This document shows positions 12,353 through 20,632 of a stretch of 64,000 nt of DNA, one piece after another. The notes under the pieces were generated by a model. It did no database searches. It worked only from the letters and a program-made list of their open reading frames with translations, and was not told the origin of the DNA. Origin of the DNA: Luteimonas sp. FCS-9 (lineage in GTDB: Bacteria > Pseudomonadota > Gammaproteobacteria > Xanthomonadales > Xanthomonadaceae). Each line of letters begins with the position of its first letter. The first letter of the stretch is position 1. Location of the stretch: positions 124,001 through 188,000 of the forward strand of contig NZ_LASZ01000004.1 in assembly GCF_001014645.1 (NCBI RefSeq), given 5' to 3'. The position numbers and the translations under genes were made by a program.

Positions 12353-12518
12353 CGCGCCGCTCCATCATGTCCGGGGCCGCATGATAGGCGCGGCCGCGCA
12401 CGGCGACGTATCGCCGCCGCGCCGCGGGAAACGTTCGTCCCCGGTTGTATCCTGCGCAACCGCCGCCACCTCTAGTCGGGCCGCCCCGGCGGCTCCCCGA
12501 CCGCAACCGGAATTCCGC

Positions 12519-13403
12519 ATGCTCCTCAACGGCCAGTCCCCCGCCCCCGAACGCTCGCCCCATGTCGTCGACGTCACCACCGAGACCTTCGAGTCCGCGG
12601 TGCTGCAGGCCTCGCTCGAGGTGCCGGTTCTGGTCGATTTCTGGGCCGAGTGGTGCGGGCCGTGCAAGACCCTGGGCCCGGTGCTGGAGAAGCTCGCCGC
12701 CGAGTACAACGGCGCGTTCGTGCTGGCCAAGGTCGATGTCGACAAGGAATCGCAGATCGCCGCGGCGTTCCAGATCCGCTCGGTGCCGACGGTGTTCCTG
12801 ATCGCCGGCGGCCAGCCGGTCGACGGCTTCCCGGGCGCGCTGCCGGAAGGGCAGCTGCGCGAATTCCTGCAGCGGCACGGCATCGTGCCGGCCGAGGGCG
12901 GCGACGCCGCGCCCGCCGACGCCGCGCCGCTCGACCCGCAGGCCGAGGTCGCGCAGCTGCGCGAAGCCGTCGCCGCCGAGCCCGACAAGGCCGAGTTGCG
13001 GCTCGACCTGGCGCTGGCGCTGCTGCAGACCGGCGCCGCGCAGGAGGCCGAGGGCCTGCTCGACGGGCTGCCGGCCAACCTGGCCACCGACGACCGCGCG
13101 GTCAAGGCGCGCGCGCGGCTGGGGTTCGCCGCGCTGCTCGCCGACGCGCCGCCGGCCGAGGCGCTGCAGGCGGCGATCGACGCCGATCCCGCGGACCTGC
13201 GCGCGCGGCACCTGCTGGGCGTGCGCCAGGTCGTGGCCGGCGACGCCGAGGCGGGCCTGGCGCAGTTCATCGAGATGCTGCGCCGCGATCGCGGCTTCGA
13301 CGAGGGGCTGCCGCGCCAGGCGCTGATCGACGCGTTCCGCATCGTCGACGACGCCGAACTCGTCGGCCGCTATCGCAGGAAGATGGCCTCGCTGCTGTTC
13401 TGA
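12519..13403 (+). CDS. cnoX: chaperone-thioredoxin CnoX/YbbN
   Basis: The 294-residue protein has an N-terminal thioredoxin domain (about 18-125) with active site WCGPC (around 47-51) followed by a TPR-like helical domain (about 140-294). This is the YbbN/CnoX architecture, which protects oxidatively damaged proteins and hands them to GroEL/DnaK. In Escherichia coli the active site is SxxC and redox-inactive; here both cysteines are present, so disulfide exchange is likely, as in Caulobacter-type CnoX. The start MLLNGQSP is the first ATG after a long upstream frame without domain similarity. Confidence 0.92.
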   Translation: MLLNGQSPAPERSPHVVDVTTETFESAVLQASLEVPVLVDFWAEWCGPCKTLGPVLEKLAAEYNGAFVLAKVDVDKESQIAAAFQIRSVPTVFLIAGGQPVDGFPGALPEGQLREFLQRHGIVPAEGGDAAPADAAPLDPQAEVAQLREAVAAEPDKAELRLDLALALLQTGAAQEAEGLLDGLPANLATDDRAVKARARLGFAALLADAPPAEALQAAIDADPADLRARHLLGVRQVVAGDAEAGLAQFIEMLRRDRGFDEGLPRQALIDAFRIVDDAELVGRYRRKMASLLF

Positions 13404-13753
13404 CCGTCGCCGGGGCGGGCGCCTGCCCGCCGTCTGGGGGCGGTGCGGGGAGACGTCCAGCAACCGGACACCATCCGGCCGGGACCAGGTGGTCCGGGAC
13501 ACGGCCAAGGGAACGAGTTCGTGCTTCCCGGGCATCATGCACGCAACGTTCGATCTCGAGGCGGCGACACGCAGCTGCGCTGGTTCTCGATCGACGTCGT
13601 CGATGCCGCCAGCGGGCCGGTCTCGCGAGTGCGCAAGCAGATCGACATGCGCCACAAGCGCGACCGCGCCATCGCCGCGCCGGCAGCTGCGCGCGATTCC
13701 GCACCGCACACGCACGGGCCAGTCGGTATGCTGTGCGGCCACGGGGAAGGTGC
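13404..13753. other. 350-base gap with no recognised gene
   Basis: The region between cnoX and the kinase gene holds several open frames on both strands but none has a recognisable domain, a good ribosome-binding site or an independent stop before the kinase. One plus-strand frame (from 13443, around 13560-13680) reads FSIDVVDAASGPVSRVRKQ, which looks more protein-like than its neighbours, so a short gene cannot be excluded. No repeat of the families seen elsewhere is present. Confidence 0.4.
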
Positions 13754-15820
13754 ATGTCGCAGACCACGATCGGATACGAGTCGCCCGCGCCGCCGCGGAT
13801 CGCGGGCTACCGGATCGTGCGCGTCATCGGCCACGGGGGCATGGCGACGGTGTATCTCGGCACGCAGCTGTCGCTGGGCCGCGACGTCGCGATCAAGGTC
13901 ATGCGCCCCGAGGCGCTGGCCGACGAGGTCAGCCGGCGCCGGTTCGAGAACGAGACCCGGACGATCGCCCGGCTCGAGCACCCGCACATCGTCGGCATCC
14001 ACGACGTCGGCCGCACCGACGACGGCCTGCCGTGGTATGCGATGCCCCACCTGCCGCACGGCCACCTGGGCCAGCGCGACCTGCGCGGCGACCAGGCGCG
14101 CGTGCGCGCGGTGCTGCACGCGCTGCTGTCCGCACTGGCCTACGCGCACGCGCGCGGCGTGATCCACCGCGACGTCAAGGCCGAGAACGTGCTGTTCGAC
14201 GAGGCCGACCGTCCGCTGCTGGCCGACTTCGGCATCGCACTGCGGCGCGGCTACGGCACCCGGATGACGATGGTCGGCCTCGCGGTCGGCAGCACCGCGT
14301 ACATGGCGCCCGAGCAGGCGCGCGGCCAGCAGGTGGACTTCCGCGCCGACCTCTACAGCGTCGGCGTACTGGCCTGGGAAATGCTGACCGGCGCGCTGCC
14401 GTTCGAGGGCGAGGACGCACTGTCGATGGCGCTGGCGCACGTGCAGAACCCGGTGCCGCGATTGCCGCCGGCCTTGCGGCACTGGCAGCGGTTCATCGAC
14501 CAGGCGCTGGCGAAATCGCCCAAGCGCAGGTTCTCCGACGCCGCGCAGATGCTCGATGCGCTCGCGCAGGTGCCGCAGCGCGACGGCGAGCCCCGGATCA
14601 CCGGCAGCATCCGCCGGATCGGCCGCGGCGGCCGGCGCCTGCTGCCGTGGCTGGCGGTGCCGGTGGTGGTGCTGGCCGGCCTCGGCACGTGGCGCTGGCT
14701 GGACCGGCGCGAGGCCGCGCCCGCGCCGGCGGACGACGCGCCACCGGCCGCGGCGGTCGCGACCGCGACACCGCCTCCCGTGCAGGATGCCTCGTCCGAC
14801 GCCGGCGCCGACGACGCCGGCCCGGCCGCTGCGCCGGACGCCACCCCGGTCGCCGGGATCGAGGCGCCGCGCGCCGCGCCGGTTTCGGAAGCCGACCGCC
14901 ATCTCGCCGCCGCCGAGCGCCTGCTGCAGGCCGGCCGGCTGGCCGCGCCGGCGGACGACAACGCGCTCGAACGGCTGGATCGCGCGCGCGTCGCCGATGC
15001 CCAGCACCTGCGGCTGCCGGCGCTGACCGCGCGCGTGTTCGACGCGGTCGGGACCCGCGCCGCCGCGCTGATCGCGCGCCGCGACGACGGCGCCGCCGCC
15101 GACCTGCTGCAGGCCGCGCGCGCGCATGCCGTCGCACCCGCGGAGATCGCGGCGCTGCAACCGGTGCGCGCGAAGGTCGCCGACGCGATCGAGGCGCGCA
15201 TCGCCGATGCGGTGACCGCGGTGGATCGCGACGACGCGGTCGCCAGCCTGGCCGGGGCCGACGCGATCGGGCTCGACGCCGCGACGAAGGCGCGCCTGCG
15301 CCGCGGGGCGTCGGCCATCCCCGACCTCAACGCGCTGGCCGCACGGATCGCCGGCGGCGCGCGCGTGGTGCGCAGCGGCGACGCGGTGTTCGCGATCTCC
15401 AGCGCGCCGGTCAGCCGCAACGAGTACGCGGCCTTCGTCGCCGCGACCGGACGCAAGTCCGCGCCGTGCCGCGCGCGGGGTTCGGTGCTGCGCGCGCTCG
15501 CTCCGCGCGACTGGGAGGCGCCGGGCTTCGACCAGGCGCCCGGCGATCCGGTGGTCTGCGTGTCGTGGCACGACGCGGTCGACTACGCGCGCTGGCGCAG
15601 CGAACGCGAGGGCCGCAGCATCGTCGTCGCCTCCACCGCGCAGGGCGCGGCCGCGCCGACCGCCGCCGACGGTCCGGCCGAATGGCGCAGCGACTGCGCG
15701 GCCGCCTGCAAGGACCGGGTCGCCGCCGGGCGCAGCCGCCGCGACGACCTCGACAGCCGCGCGCTGGATCCGCGACGCGGCTACGACGACGTCGGCTTCC
15801 GGCTGGTTCATCTGCCGTGA
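13754..15820 (+). CDS. Ser/Thr protein kinase with transmembrane helix and C-terminal formylglycine-enzyme-like domain
   Basis: The 688-residue product begins with a Hanks-type kinase domain (about 18-285): glycine loop GHGGMATVY, VAIKVM lysine, HRDVKAEN catalytic loop, DFG and APEQ. All catalytic residues look intact. One membrane helix (about 296-315) follows, then an alanine-rich extracytoplasmic region and a domain (about 535-688) with SUMF1/FGE-sulfatase features: PVSRNEYAAFVAATGR, PVVCVSWHDAVDYARW and the terminal GFRLVHLP. The middle of that domain is shortened and the paired catalytic cysteines of true formylglycine enzymes are not evident, so it probably binds a ligand. Kinase-FGE fusions usually act as membrane sensor kinases. 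No phosphatase partner lies nearby; the DUF502 gene follows after 47 bases. Confidence 0.9.
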   Translation: MSQTTIGYESPAPPRIAGYRIVRVIGHGGMATVYLGTQLSLGRDVAIKVMRPEALADEVSRRRFENETRTIARLEHPHIVGIHDVGRTDDGLPWYAMPHLPHGHLGQRDLRGDQARVRAVLHALLSALAYAHARGVIHRDVKAENVLFDEADRPLLADFGIALRRGYGTRMTMVGLAVGSTAYMAPEQARGQQVDFRADLYSVGVLAWEMLTGALPFEGEDALSMALAHVQNPVPRLPPALRHWQRFIDQALAKSPKRRFSDAAQMLDALAQVPQRDGEPRITGSIRRIGRGGRRLLPWLAVPVVVLAGLGTWRWLDRREAAPAPADDAPPAAAVATATPPPVQDASSDAGADDAGPAAAPDATPVAGIEAPRAAPVSEADRHLAAAERLLQAGRLAAPADDNALERLDRARVADAQHLRLPALTARVFDAVGTRAAALIARRDDGAAADLLQAARAHAVAPAEIAALQPVRAKVADAIEARIADAVTAVDRDDAVASLAGADAIGLDAATKARLRRGASAIPDLNALAARIAGGARVVRSGDAVFAISSAPVSRNEYAAFVAATGRKSAPCRARGSVLRALAPRDWEAPGFDQAPGDPVVCVSWHDAVDYARWRSEREGRSIVVASTAQGAAAPTAADGPAEWRSDCAAACKDRVAAGRSRRDDLDSRALDPRRGYDDVGFRLVHLP

Positions 15821-15867
15821 CCGCGCGGGCCTATGATGCCCCTCCTCCCCCGCTCCCCCGGTCTTCC

Positions 15868-16545
15868 ATGAGCTCCCACTCCCTGGGCGGACGTCTGCAG
15901 CGTCTGTTCCTCACCGGCCTGCTGACGCTGCTGCCGATCTGGCTGACGTGGATCGTCGTCAAGTTCGTGTTCGTGCTGCTGTCGGACATCAGCACGCCAT
16001 GGGTGGTGCCGCTGGCGCAGCGCCTGTCGGCCGCGTTCCCCGCGCTGGGCTGGGTCAACGTCGCCTCGGTGCAGGCGACGGTCGCGATGGTGGCCACGAT
16101 CGTGCTGATCCTGGCCGTCGGCTGGCTCGCGCGCCGGGTGGTCGGCCAGCGCATGCTCGCGTGGCTGGAGGCGCTGGTCCGGCGCATTCCGCTGGCGAAC
16201 ATCATCTATTCGAGCGCGCGCAAGCTGCTCGACATCCTGCAGACCAAGCCCGACGGCACCCAGCGCGTGGTGCTGATCGACTTCCCGCACGCGGAGATGA
16301 AGTCGGTCGGCTTCGTCACCCGGGTGATCCGCGAACAGGGCACCGGGCGCGAACTCGCGGCGGTCTATGTGCCGACCACGCCCAACCCGACCTCGGGCTA
16401 CCTGGAGATCGTGCCGCTCGAGAAGGTCACGCCGACCGACTGGACGGTCGACCAGGCGATGAGCTTCATCATCTCCGGCGGCGCGGTCGCGCCCGACACG
16501 ATTCCGTTCGAGCCGGCCGCCCGGGTCGCGCCGACGGCCGGCTGA
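15868..16545 (+). CDS. DUF502 family membrane protein
   Basis: The 225-residue protein has two membrane helices (FLTGLLTLLPIWLTWIVVKFVF, and ATVAMVATIVLILAVGWLARR) and the conserved DUF502 core IPLANIIYSSARKLLDIL followed by GYLEIVPLEKV and VDQAMSFIISGG. The family is widespread and poorly characterised; some members are linked to envelope or transport functions in other organisms. It lies 47 bases after the kinase gene and may share its transcript. Confidence 0.9.
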   Translation: MSSHSLGGRLQRLFLTGLLTLLPIWLTWIVVKFVFVLLSDISTPWVVPLAQRLSAAFPALGWVNVASVQATVAMVATIVLILAVGWLARRVVGQRMLAWLEALVRRIPLANIIYSSARKLLDILQTKPDGTQRVVLIDFPHAEMKSVGFVTRVIREQGTGRELAAVYVPTTPNPTSGYLEIVPLEKVTPTDWTVDQAMSFIISGGAVAPDTIPFEPAARVAPTAG

Positions 16546-16648
16546 CCCCGCACGCACGGGCCGCTCCGCACGCGCGCGGCCTGCAACGGCTTGCGGGCCG
16601 CGGCACGCGCGGCCATGCTGCGGCTCGTCCAGCGCCTGGGGAGGCGAC

Positions 16649-17053
16649 GTGATCCGTACGATGTGCTCGGTGATGCTCGGCATGCTGGCCGCCACGACCG
16701 TGGCGCTGGGATTCGAGTTCGTCGGCAAGCGGCTGTTCCCGTTGCCGGCGGGCGCGCTGCCGGCCGATGCCGCGCCCGCCGAGCTGATCGCGGTCGCGCC
16801 GACCGGCACGCTGGTGCTGGTCGCGCTGGGCTGGCTGGCCGCCGCGCTGTGCGGCGGCTGGGTGGCCGCGCGGATCGCGCGCCGCCGCCGGATGGGCATG
16901 GCGCTGACGGTCGGCGCGCTGATCCTGGCCAGCGTGCTGCTCAACGCCTGGCTGCTGCCCCACCCGCTGTGGATGACGCTGCTCGACGCCGTCGGCGCGC
17001 TGCCGCTGGCCTGGTGCGGCGGGCGCCTGGCCGGCGCCGCGCCGCGTCGCTGA
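16649..17053 (+). CDS. small four-helix membrane protein
   Basis: The 134-residue protein probably has four membrane segments: MLGMLAATTVALGFEFV, LVLVALGWLAAALCGGWVA, MALTVGALILASVLLNAWLL and LLDAVGALPLAWCGG. It starts with GTG at 16649, supported by a GAGG ribosome-binding motif eight bases upstream; an in-frame ATG lies at codon 5. Related proteins occur in Xanthomonadaceae without assigned function. It ends 34 bases before the convergent M16 operon. Confidence 0.72.
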   Translation: MIRTMCSVMLGMLAATTVALGFEFVGKRLFPLPAGALPADAAPAELIAVAPTGTLVLVALGWLAAALCGGWVAARIARRRRMGMALTVGALILASVLLNAWLLPHPLWMTLLDAVGALPLAWCGGRLAGAAPRR

Positions 17054-17086
17054 CGGGCGCCGGCCGACGGCCGGCGTCCCCGTGCC

Positions 17087-18559
17087 TCAGGGCCTGTCGT
17101 CCGCCCGGAACGCGCCGAACGGCGCCAACTGTTCGGCGACCGCCGCATCGCCGACGACCACGATGCTCTGCCGCGCGGGATCGAAGAACTCGCGCGCGAC
17201 CGCCTGCACCTGCGCCGCGGTCACCGCGTCGGCCTGCGCGACGTAGCGGCTGAGGTAGTCGGCGGGCCGCCCCAGCAGCCAGTTCGTGGCCAACGCCGAG
17301 GCCACCGCGCCCTGCAGCTGGTTCTGGAACAGGTAGGTGCCGGCGGTGAAGCGCTTGGCGCGCTGCAGTTCGTCCTCGGGCACGGGGCGCGCACGCATCC
17401 GCTCGAACTCGGCGAGGAACTCGCCGATCGCCGCGCCGGTAACCTCGTTGCGCACGTCGGCCTGGGCCTGGAACGCGCCGCCCATCGCGCGCAGGCCGAA
17501 GCTGCTGCCCGCGCCGTAGGTGTAGCCCTTGTCCTCGCGCAGGTTGCGCATCAGCCGGCTGTCGAAGCCGCCGCCGAGGATGGTGCTGGCGAGCGCGGCG
17601 GGAATCGCGCGCGCGTCGTCGGCTGCGAACGCCGGCCGGCCGATCCGCACCGCCGACTGCACGCTGCCGGCGCGCGGCACAAGCACGAACTGCGGCCGGT
17701 CGGCGGGCATGGGCGCGGGCACCGCGGCGACGGCGTCGCCGCGGCCCCGCCAGTCGCCGAACGCGTCGCGCGCGAGCGCCAGCGCATGGTCGCCCGACAG
17801 CGGGCCGGCGATCACCAGCAGCGCCCGGTCGGGCCGGAAGCGTGCGGCGTGCGCGGCCTGCAGCCCCGCGACGTCGGTGCCGGCGATGCCGGCCTCGGTC
17901 GGCAGCGTGTTGCCGTAGGGGTGGTCGCCGAACAGCACGCGCCCCATCGCGCGGTTGGCCTGGTAGGCCGGCTGGGCCTGTATCGCCTTGAGGCCCTGCA
18001 GGGCGTTGGTCTTCGCCAGCTGCACTTCGCTGTCGGGGAAGGCCGGGTTGCGCACCACGTCGGCGAACAGCGCCGCCAGCGGCTGCGCCGACGACGACAG
18101 GCCGGACGCGGCGACGACGAGTCCGTCGCTGCTCGCGCTGGCCGAGATGGACGCGCCCAGGCGTTCGAGTTCCTCGGCGATCCGCACCGAGGTCCGCGTC
18201 GCGGTGCCCTCCTGCAGCAGGCCGGCGAGCAGGTTCGACATGCCCGGCAGTGCGGCCGGGTCGCTCGCCAGCCCGCCGCGAACCGCGAGCACGTAGTCGA
18301 CCTTCGGCAGGCCGCCCTTGCGCGGCACGATCCAGACCGTCAGGCCGTTGTCGAGCCGATGCTCGACCAGGCCCAGTTCGGGCAGCGGCCGGTCGGCGCC
18401 GTACGCCGGCAGGCCGGCGGGCAATGTGGTCGGCGGCGCCTCGGCCGGCGGCGCGCCGGGCGCGGCCGGCGACTGCGCGTGCGCGGCGGCGGCGATCAGG
18501 CAGGCGCCCAGCGCCAGGGTCAACGGGCGCAGCGCGCGTGCGAAGTTCGGGATGTCCAT
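17087..18559 (-). CDS. M16-family peptidase-like protein lacking the zinc motif
   Basis: The 490-residue exported protein (signal peptide ending near AAAAHAQ) has two M16-type repeats, including LDNGLTVWIVPRKGGLPKVDYVLAV at the start of the first and the RNLREDKGYTYGAGS motif of the second. The HxxEH zinc motif expected after the first strand is absent: the corresponding stretch reads MSNLLAGLLQEGT. It is therefore probably the non-catalytic partner of the intact M16 enzyme encoded 10 bases upstream, as in mitochondrial processing peptidase and other alpha/beta M16 pairs. The RYG/KGYTY-type substrate-binding motif is retained. Start chosen at MDIPNF, preceded by GGAG. Confidence 0.9.
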   Translation of the reverse strand: MDIPNFARALRPLTLALGACLIAAAAHAQSPAAPGAPPAEAPPTTLPAGLPAYGADRPLPELGLVEHRLDNGLTVWIVPRKGGLPKVDYVLAVRGGLASDPAALPGMSNLLAGLLQEGTATRTSVRIAEELERLGASISASASSDGLVVAASGLSSSAQPLAALFADVVRNPAFPDSEVQLAKTNALQGLKAIQAQPAYQANRAMGRVLFGDHPYGNTLPTEAGIAGTDVAGLQAAHAARFRPDRALLVIAGPLSGDHALALARDAFGDWRGRGDAVAAVPAPMPADRPQFVLVPRAGSVQSAVRIGRPAFAADDARAIPAALASTILGGGFDSRLMRNLREDKGYTYGAGSSFGLRAMGGAFQAQADVRNEVTGAAIGEFLAEFERMRARPVPEDELQRAKRFTAGTYLFQNQLQGAVASALATNWLLGRPADYLSRYVAQADAVTAAQVQAVAREFFDPARQSIVVVGDAAVAEQLAPFGAFRADDRP

Positions 18560-18569
18560 GGCGGTCTCC

Positions 18570-19991
18570 TCAGTCCTGCGCGGGGGCGACGGGGGCCGGC
18601 GCGGCCGGCGGGGCAATGCCGCGCGCGGGCGCCAGGGCGGCCGGTACGCGATCGATGACGGTGCGGTTGCCGTCGGTCAGGTAGGTCCTCGCGACGCGCT
18701 GCACGTCGGCCACGGTCACCGCCCGCACCCAGCCCGGCACCGCGTTGAGGGTCTTCGCATCGCCCCACAGCAGCTGCGCCTTGGCCAGCTCGTCGGCGCG
18801 CGAGATGAACGGCTCGAGACCATCGACGTAGTCGGCCAGCAGCTTGGTCTTGGCCGCGGCCAGCGTCTGCGCCGGCACGCCCTCGGCGACGATGCGCGCG
18901 ATCTCCTCGTCGATCGCGCCGAGCACCGCGTCGGGCGCGACGTCGGGCTTGTAGAGCGCGAACAGCGTCATCAGCGTCGGGCCGTCGTAGTCCCAGGCGT
19001 GGCCCAGCGGCCAGCCGAGCCCGCCGTCGATGTTGAGCAGCTGCTCGCGGCCCTTCACCAGCCCCTGGTACAGGCGCGAGGCGTCGCCGCCGGCGAGCAG
19101 TTGCGCCAGCACCGCCATCGGCGCGTGGTCGGCATGGCCGCGGGGCGGCATCTTCCAGCCCACTGCGAGCGCCGGCACCTGCGCCAGCGCATCGGCCTGC
19201 GCCTCGCGCCGGCCTTCGGTGTTCAGCGGTTCGGAGACGTCGGGTCGCGCGGGCGTGGGCCGGGCCGGGATGTCGCCGAAATACGCTTCGACCATCGCGA
19301 ACGCCTCGTCGGGCGCGATGTCGCCGACGATGCCGATCACCGCGTTGTTAGGCCCGTAGTAGTCGCGATGGAAAGCCTCGACGTCGGCCAGTGTCGCCCC
19401 CTCCAGATCCTCGAAGCTGCCGTAGCCGTCGTGCGCGTTGGCCCACTTGTCGAACGCTAGGCGGTTGATGTCGAACACGAAGAACAGCCCGTAGGGCTGG
19501 TTCTGCACGTTGACGCGGATCTCCTCCTTGACCACGTCCTGCTGGTTCTTCAGGTTCTGCGGCGAGAAGTCGAGCGTCTTCATCCGGTCCGCTTCCAGCC
19601 ACAGGATCGGTGCGAGCGCGGACACCGGCGCGGTCTCGATGTAGTTGGTGTAGTCGGGCCGCGTCGAGCCGTTGAGCCGGCCGCCGCCGCCCTGGATCAC
19701 GCGGTCGAACACGCCCTTGGGCGCGGTCGGCGTGCCCTGGAACATCAGGTGCTCGAACAGGTGCGCGAATCCCGTGCGGTCCTCGGGCTCGAGCCGCATG
19801 CCCACGTGGTAGACCACGCTGACGCCGACGGTCGGCGAGCTGCGGTCCTGCGACACCACGACGGTCAGTCCGTTGTCCAGGCGCCGGGTCTCGATCGGCA
19901 GCTGCCAGTCGGTCTGCTGCGCGGCCGCCGGCGCGGCCAGCATCGCGAGCAGCATGCATGCGCCGCCCACCAGTCCTGCGAGTCGTCTCAT
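18570..19991 (-). CDS. exported M16-family zinc metallopeptidase, catalytic partner
   Basis: The 473-residue protein begins with a signal peptide (LVGGACMLLAMLAAPAAAQ) and carries the inverted zinc motif HLFEH (77-81) with a downstream acidic ligand region (DVVKEEIRVN, about 157). GMRLEPEDRTGFAH and the segment GGGGRLNGSTRPDYTNYIETAP are typical M16B features. It should degrade peptides in the periplasm, together with the zinc-less protein encoded just downstream; 10 bases separate the two genes. The start at 19991 begins the signal peptide. Confidence 0.93.
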   Translation of the reverse strand: MRRLAGLVGGACMLLAMLAAPAAAQQTDWQLPIETRRLDNGLTVVVSQDRSSPTVGVSVVYHVGMRLEPEDRTGFAHLFEHLMFQGTPTAPKGVFDRVIQGGGGRLNGSTRPDYTNYIETAPVSALAPILWLEADRMKTLDFSPQNLKNQQDVVKEEIRVNVQNQPYGLFFVFDINRLAFDKWANAHDGYGSFEDLEGATLADVEAFHRDYYGPNNAVIGIVGDIAPDEAFAMVEAYFGDIPARPTPARPDVSEPLNTEGRREAQADALAQVPALAVGWKMPPRGHADHAPMAVLAQLLAGGDASRLYQGLVKGREQLLNIDGGLGWPLGHAWDYDGPTLMTLFALYKPDVAPDAVLGAIDEEIARIVAEGVPAQTLAAAKTKLLADYVDGLEPFISRADELAKAQLLWGDAKTLNAVPGWVRAVTVADVQRVARTYLTDGNRTVIDRVPAALAPARGIAPPAAPAPVAPAQD

Positions 19992-20155
19992 GTCGATCCC
20001 CTTGGCCGCCCCGCTCCCGGGGCACGAAGCCCGACTATAGGCCGCTTCGCGGGCGCCCCGCCGTGCCACGGGTCATGCGCCGGCGTGAACGCGCGGCTAA
20101 CACTTGCGGTCCGACGGCGCGCGATGATCGCGGCCCCGTCCCGACAGAATCCGCC

Positions 20156-20602
20156 ATGCGCCCCGCCCTCGTGCTGCCGCTGCTGCTCGCCGCCACCGCC
20201 GCACACGCCCGGAGCGACCGCGAGGTCGCCGAACGCGCGATCGCCGCCGCCGCTGACGTCTGTCCCGGGCACGCGAACGAACGCACCAGCCCCACCGTGC
20301 GCGCGGTGCCGGTCGGCGCGCTGCGGGTGCTGGCCGAGCACGGCGCGGTGCTGTGCCCCGACCGGCGCTTGGAGGGCGCGGCGGTCGCGTTCTACCCGCG
20401 CTACGGCGTCTTCACGTGGAATCCCGATGTGCCGGCCTCGGCGAAGGCACTCGTGCAGGTCGTCGACACGATCACCCGCAGCGAGGACTTCCCCGACAAG
20501 ACCGCGGTCTGGAACGCGGCCGGCACGCCGCTGCAGGGCCAGGTCGTGCCGATGTTCGAGCCGCGCCCGAACGCGCCGCTCAACCGCTTCCTGCATCGCT
20601 GA
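20156..20602 (+). CDS. exported protein of unknown function
   Basis: The 148-residue product starts with a signal peptide (PALVLPLLLAATAAHA). The mature part has two cysteines (ADVCPGH and AVLCPDR) that could form a disulfide. I recognise no domain. It is transcribed away from the M16 operon and converges on the symporter gene 30 bases downstream. The start at 20156 is chosen because the in-frame region upstream is not hydrophobic. Confidence 0.62.
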   Translation: MRPALVLPLLLAATAAHARSDREVAERAIAAAADVCPGHANERTSPTVRAVPVGALRVLAEHGAVLCPDRRLEGAAVAFYPRYGVFTWNPDVPASAKALVQVVDTITRSEDFPDKTAVWNAAGTPLQGQVVPMFEPRPNAPLNRFLHR

Positions 20603-20632
20603 GCGCGGCGCCACCGGGCGCCGCGGCCCGCG

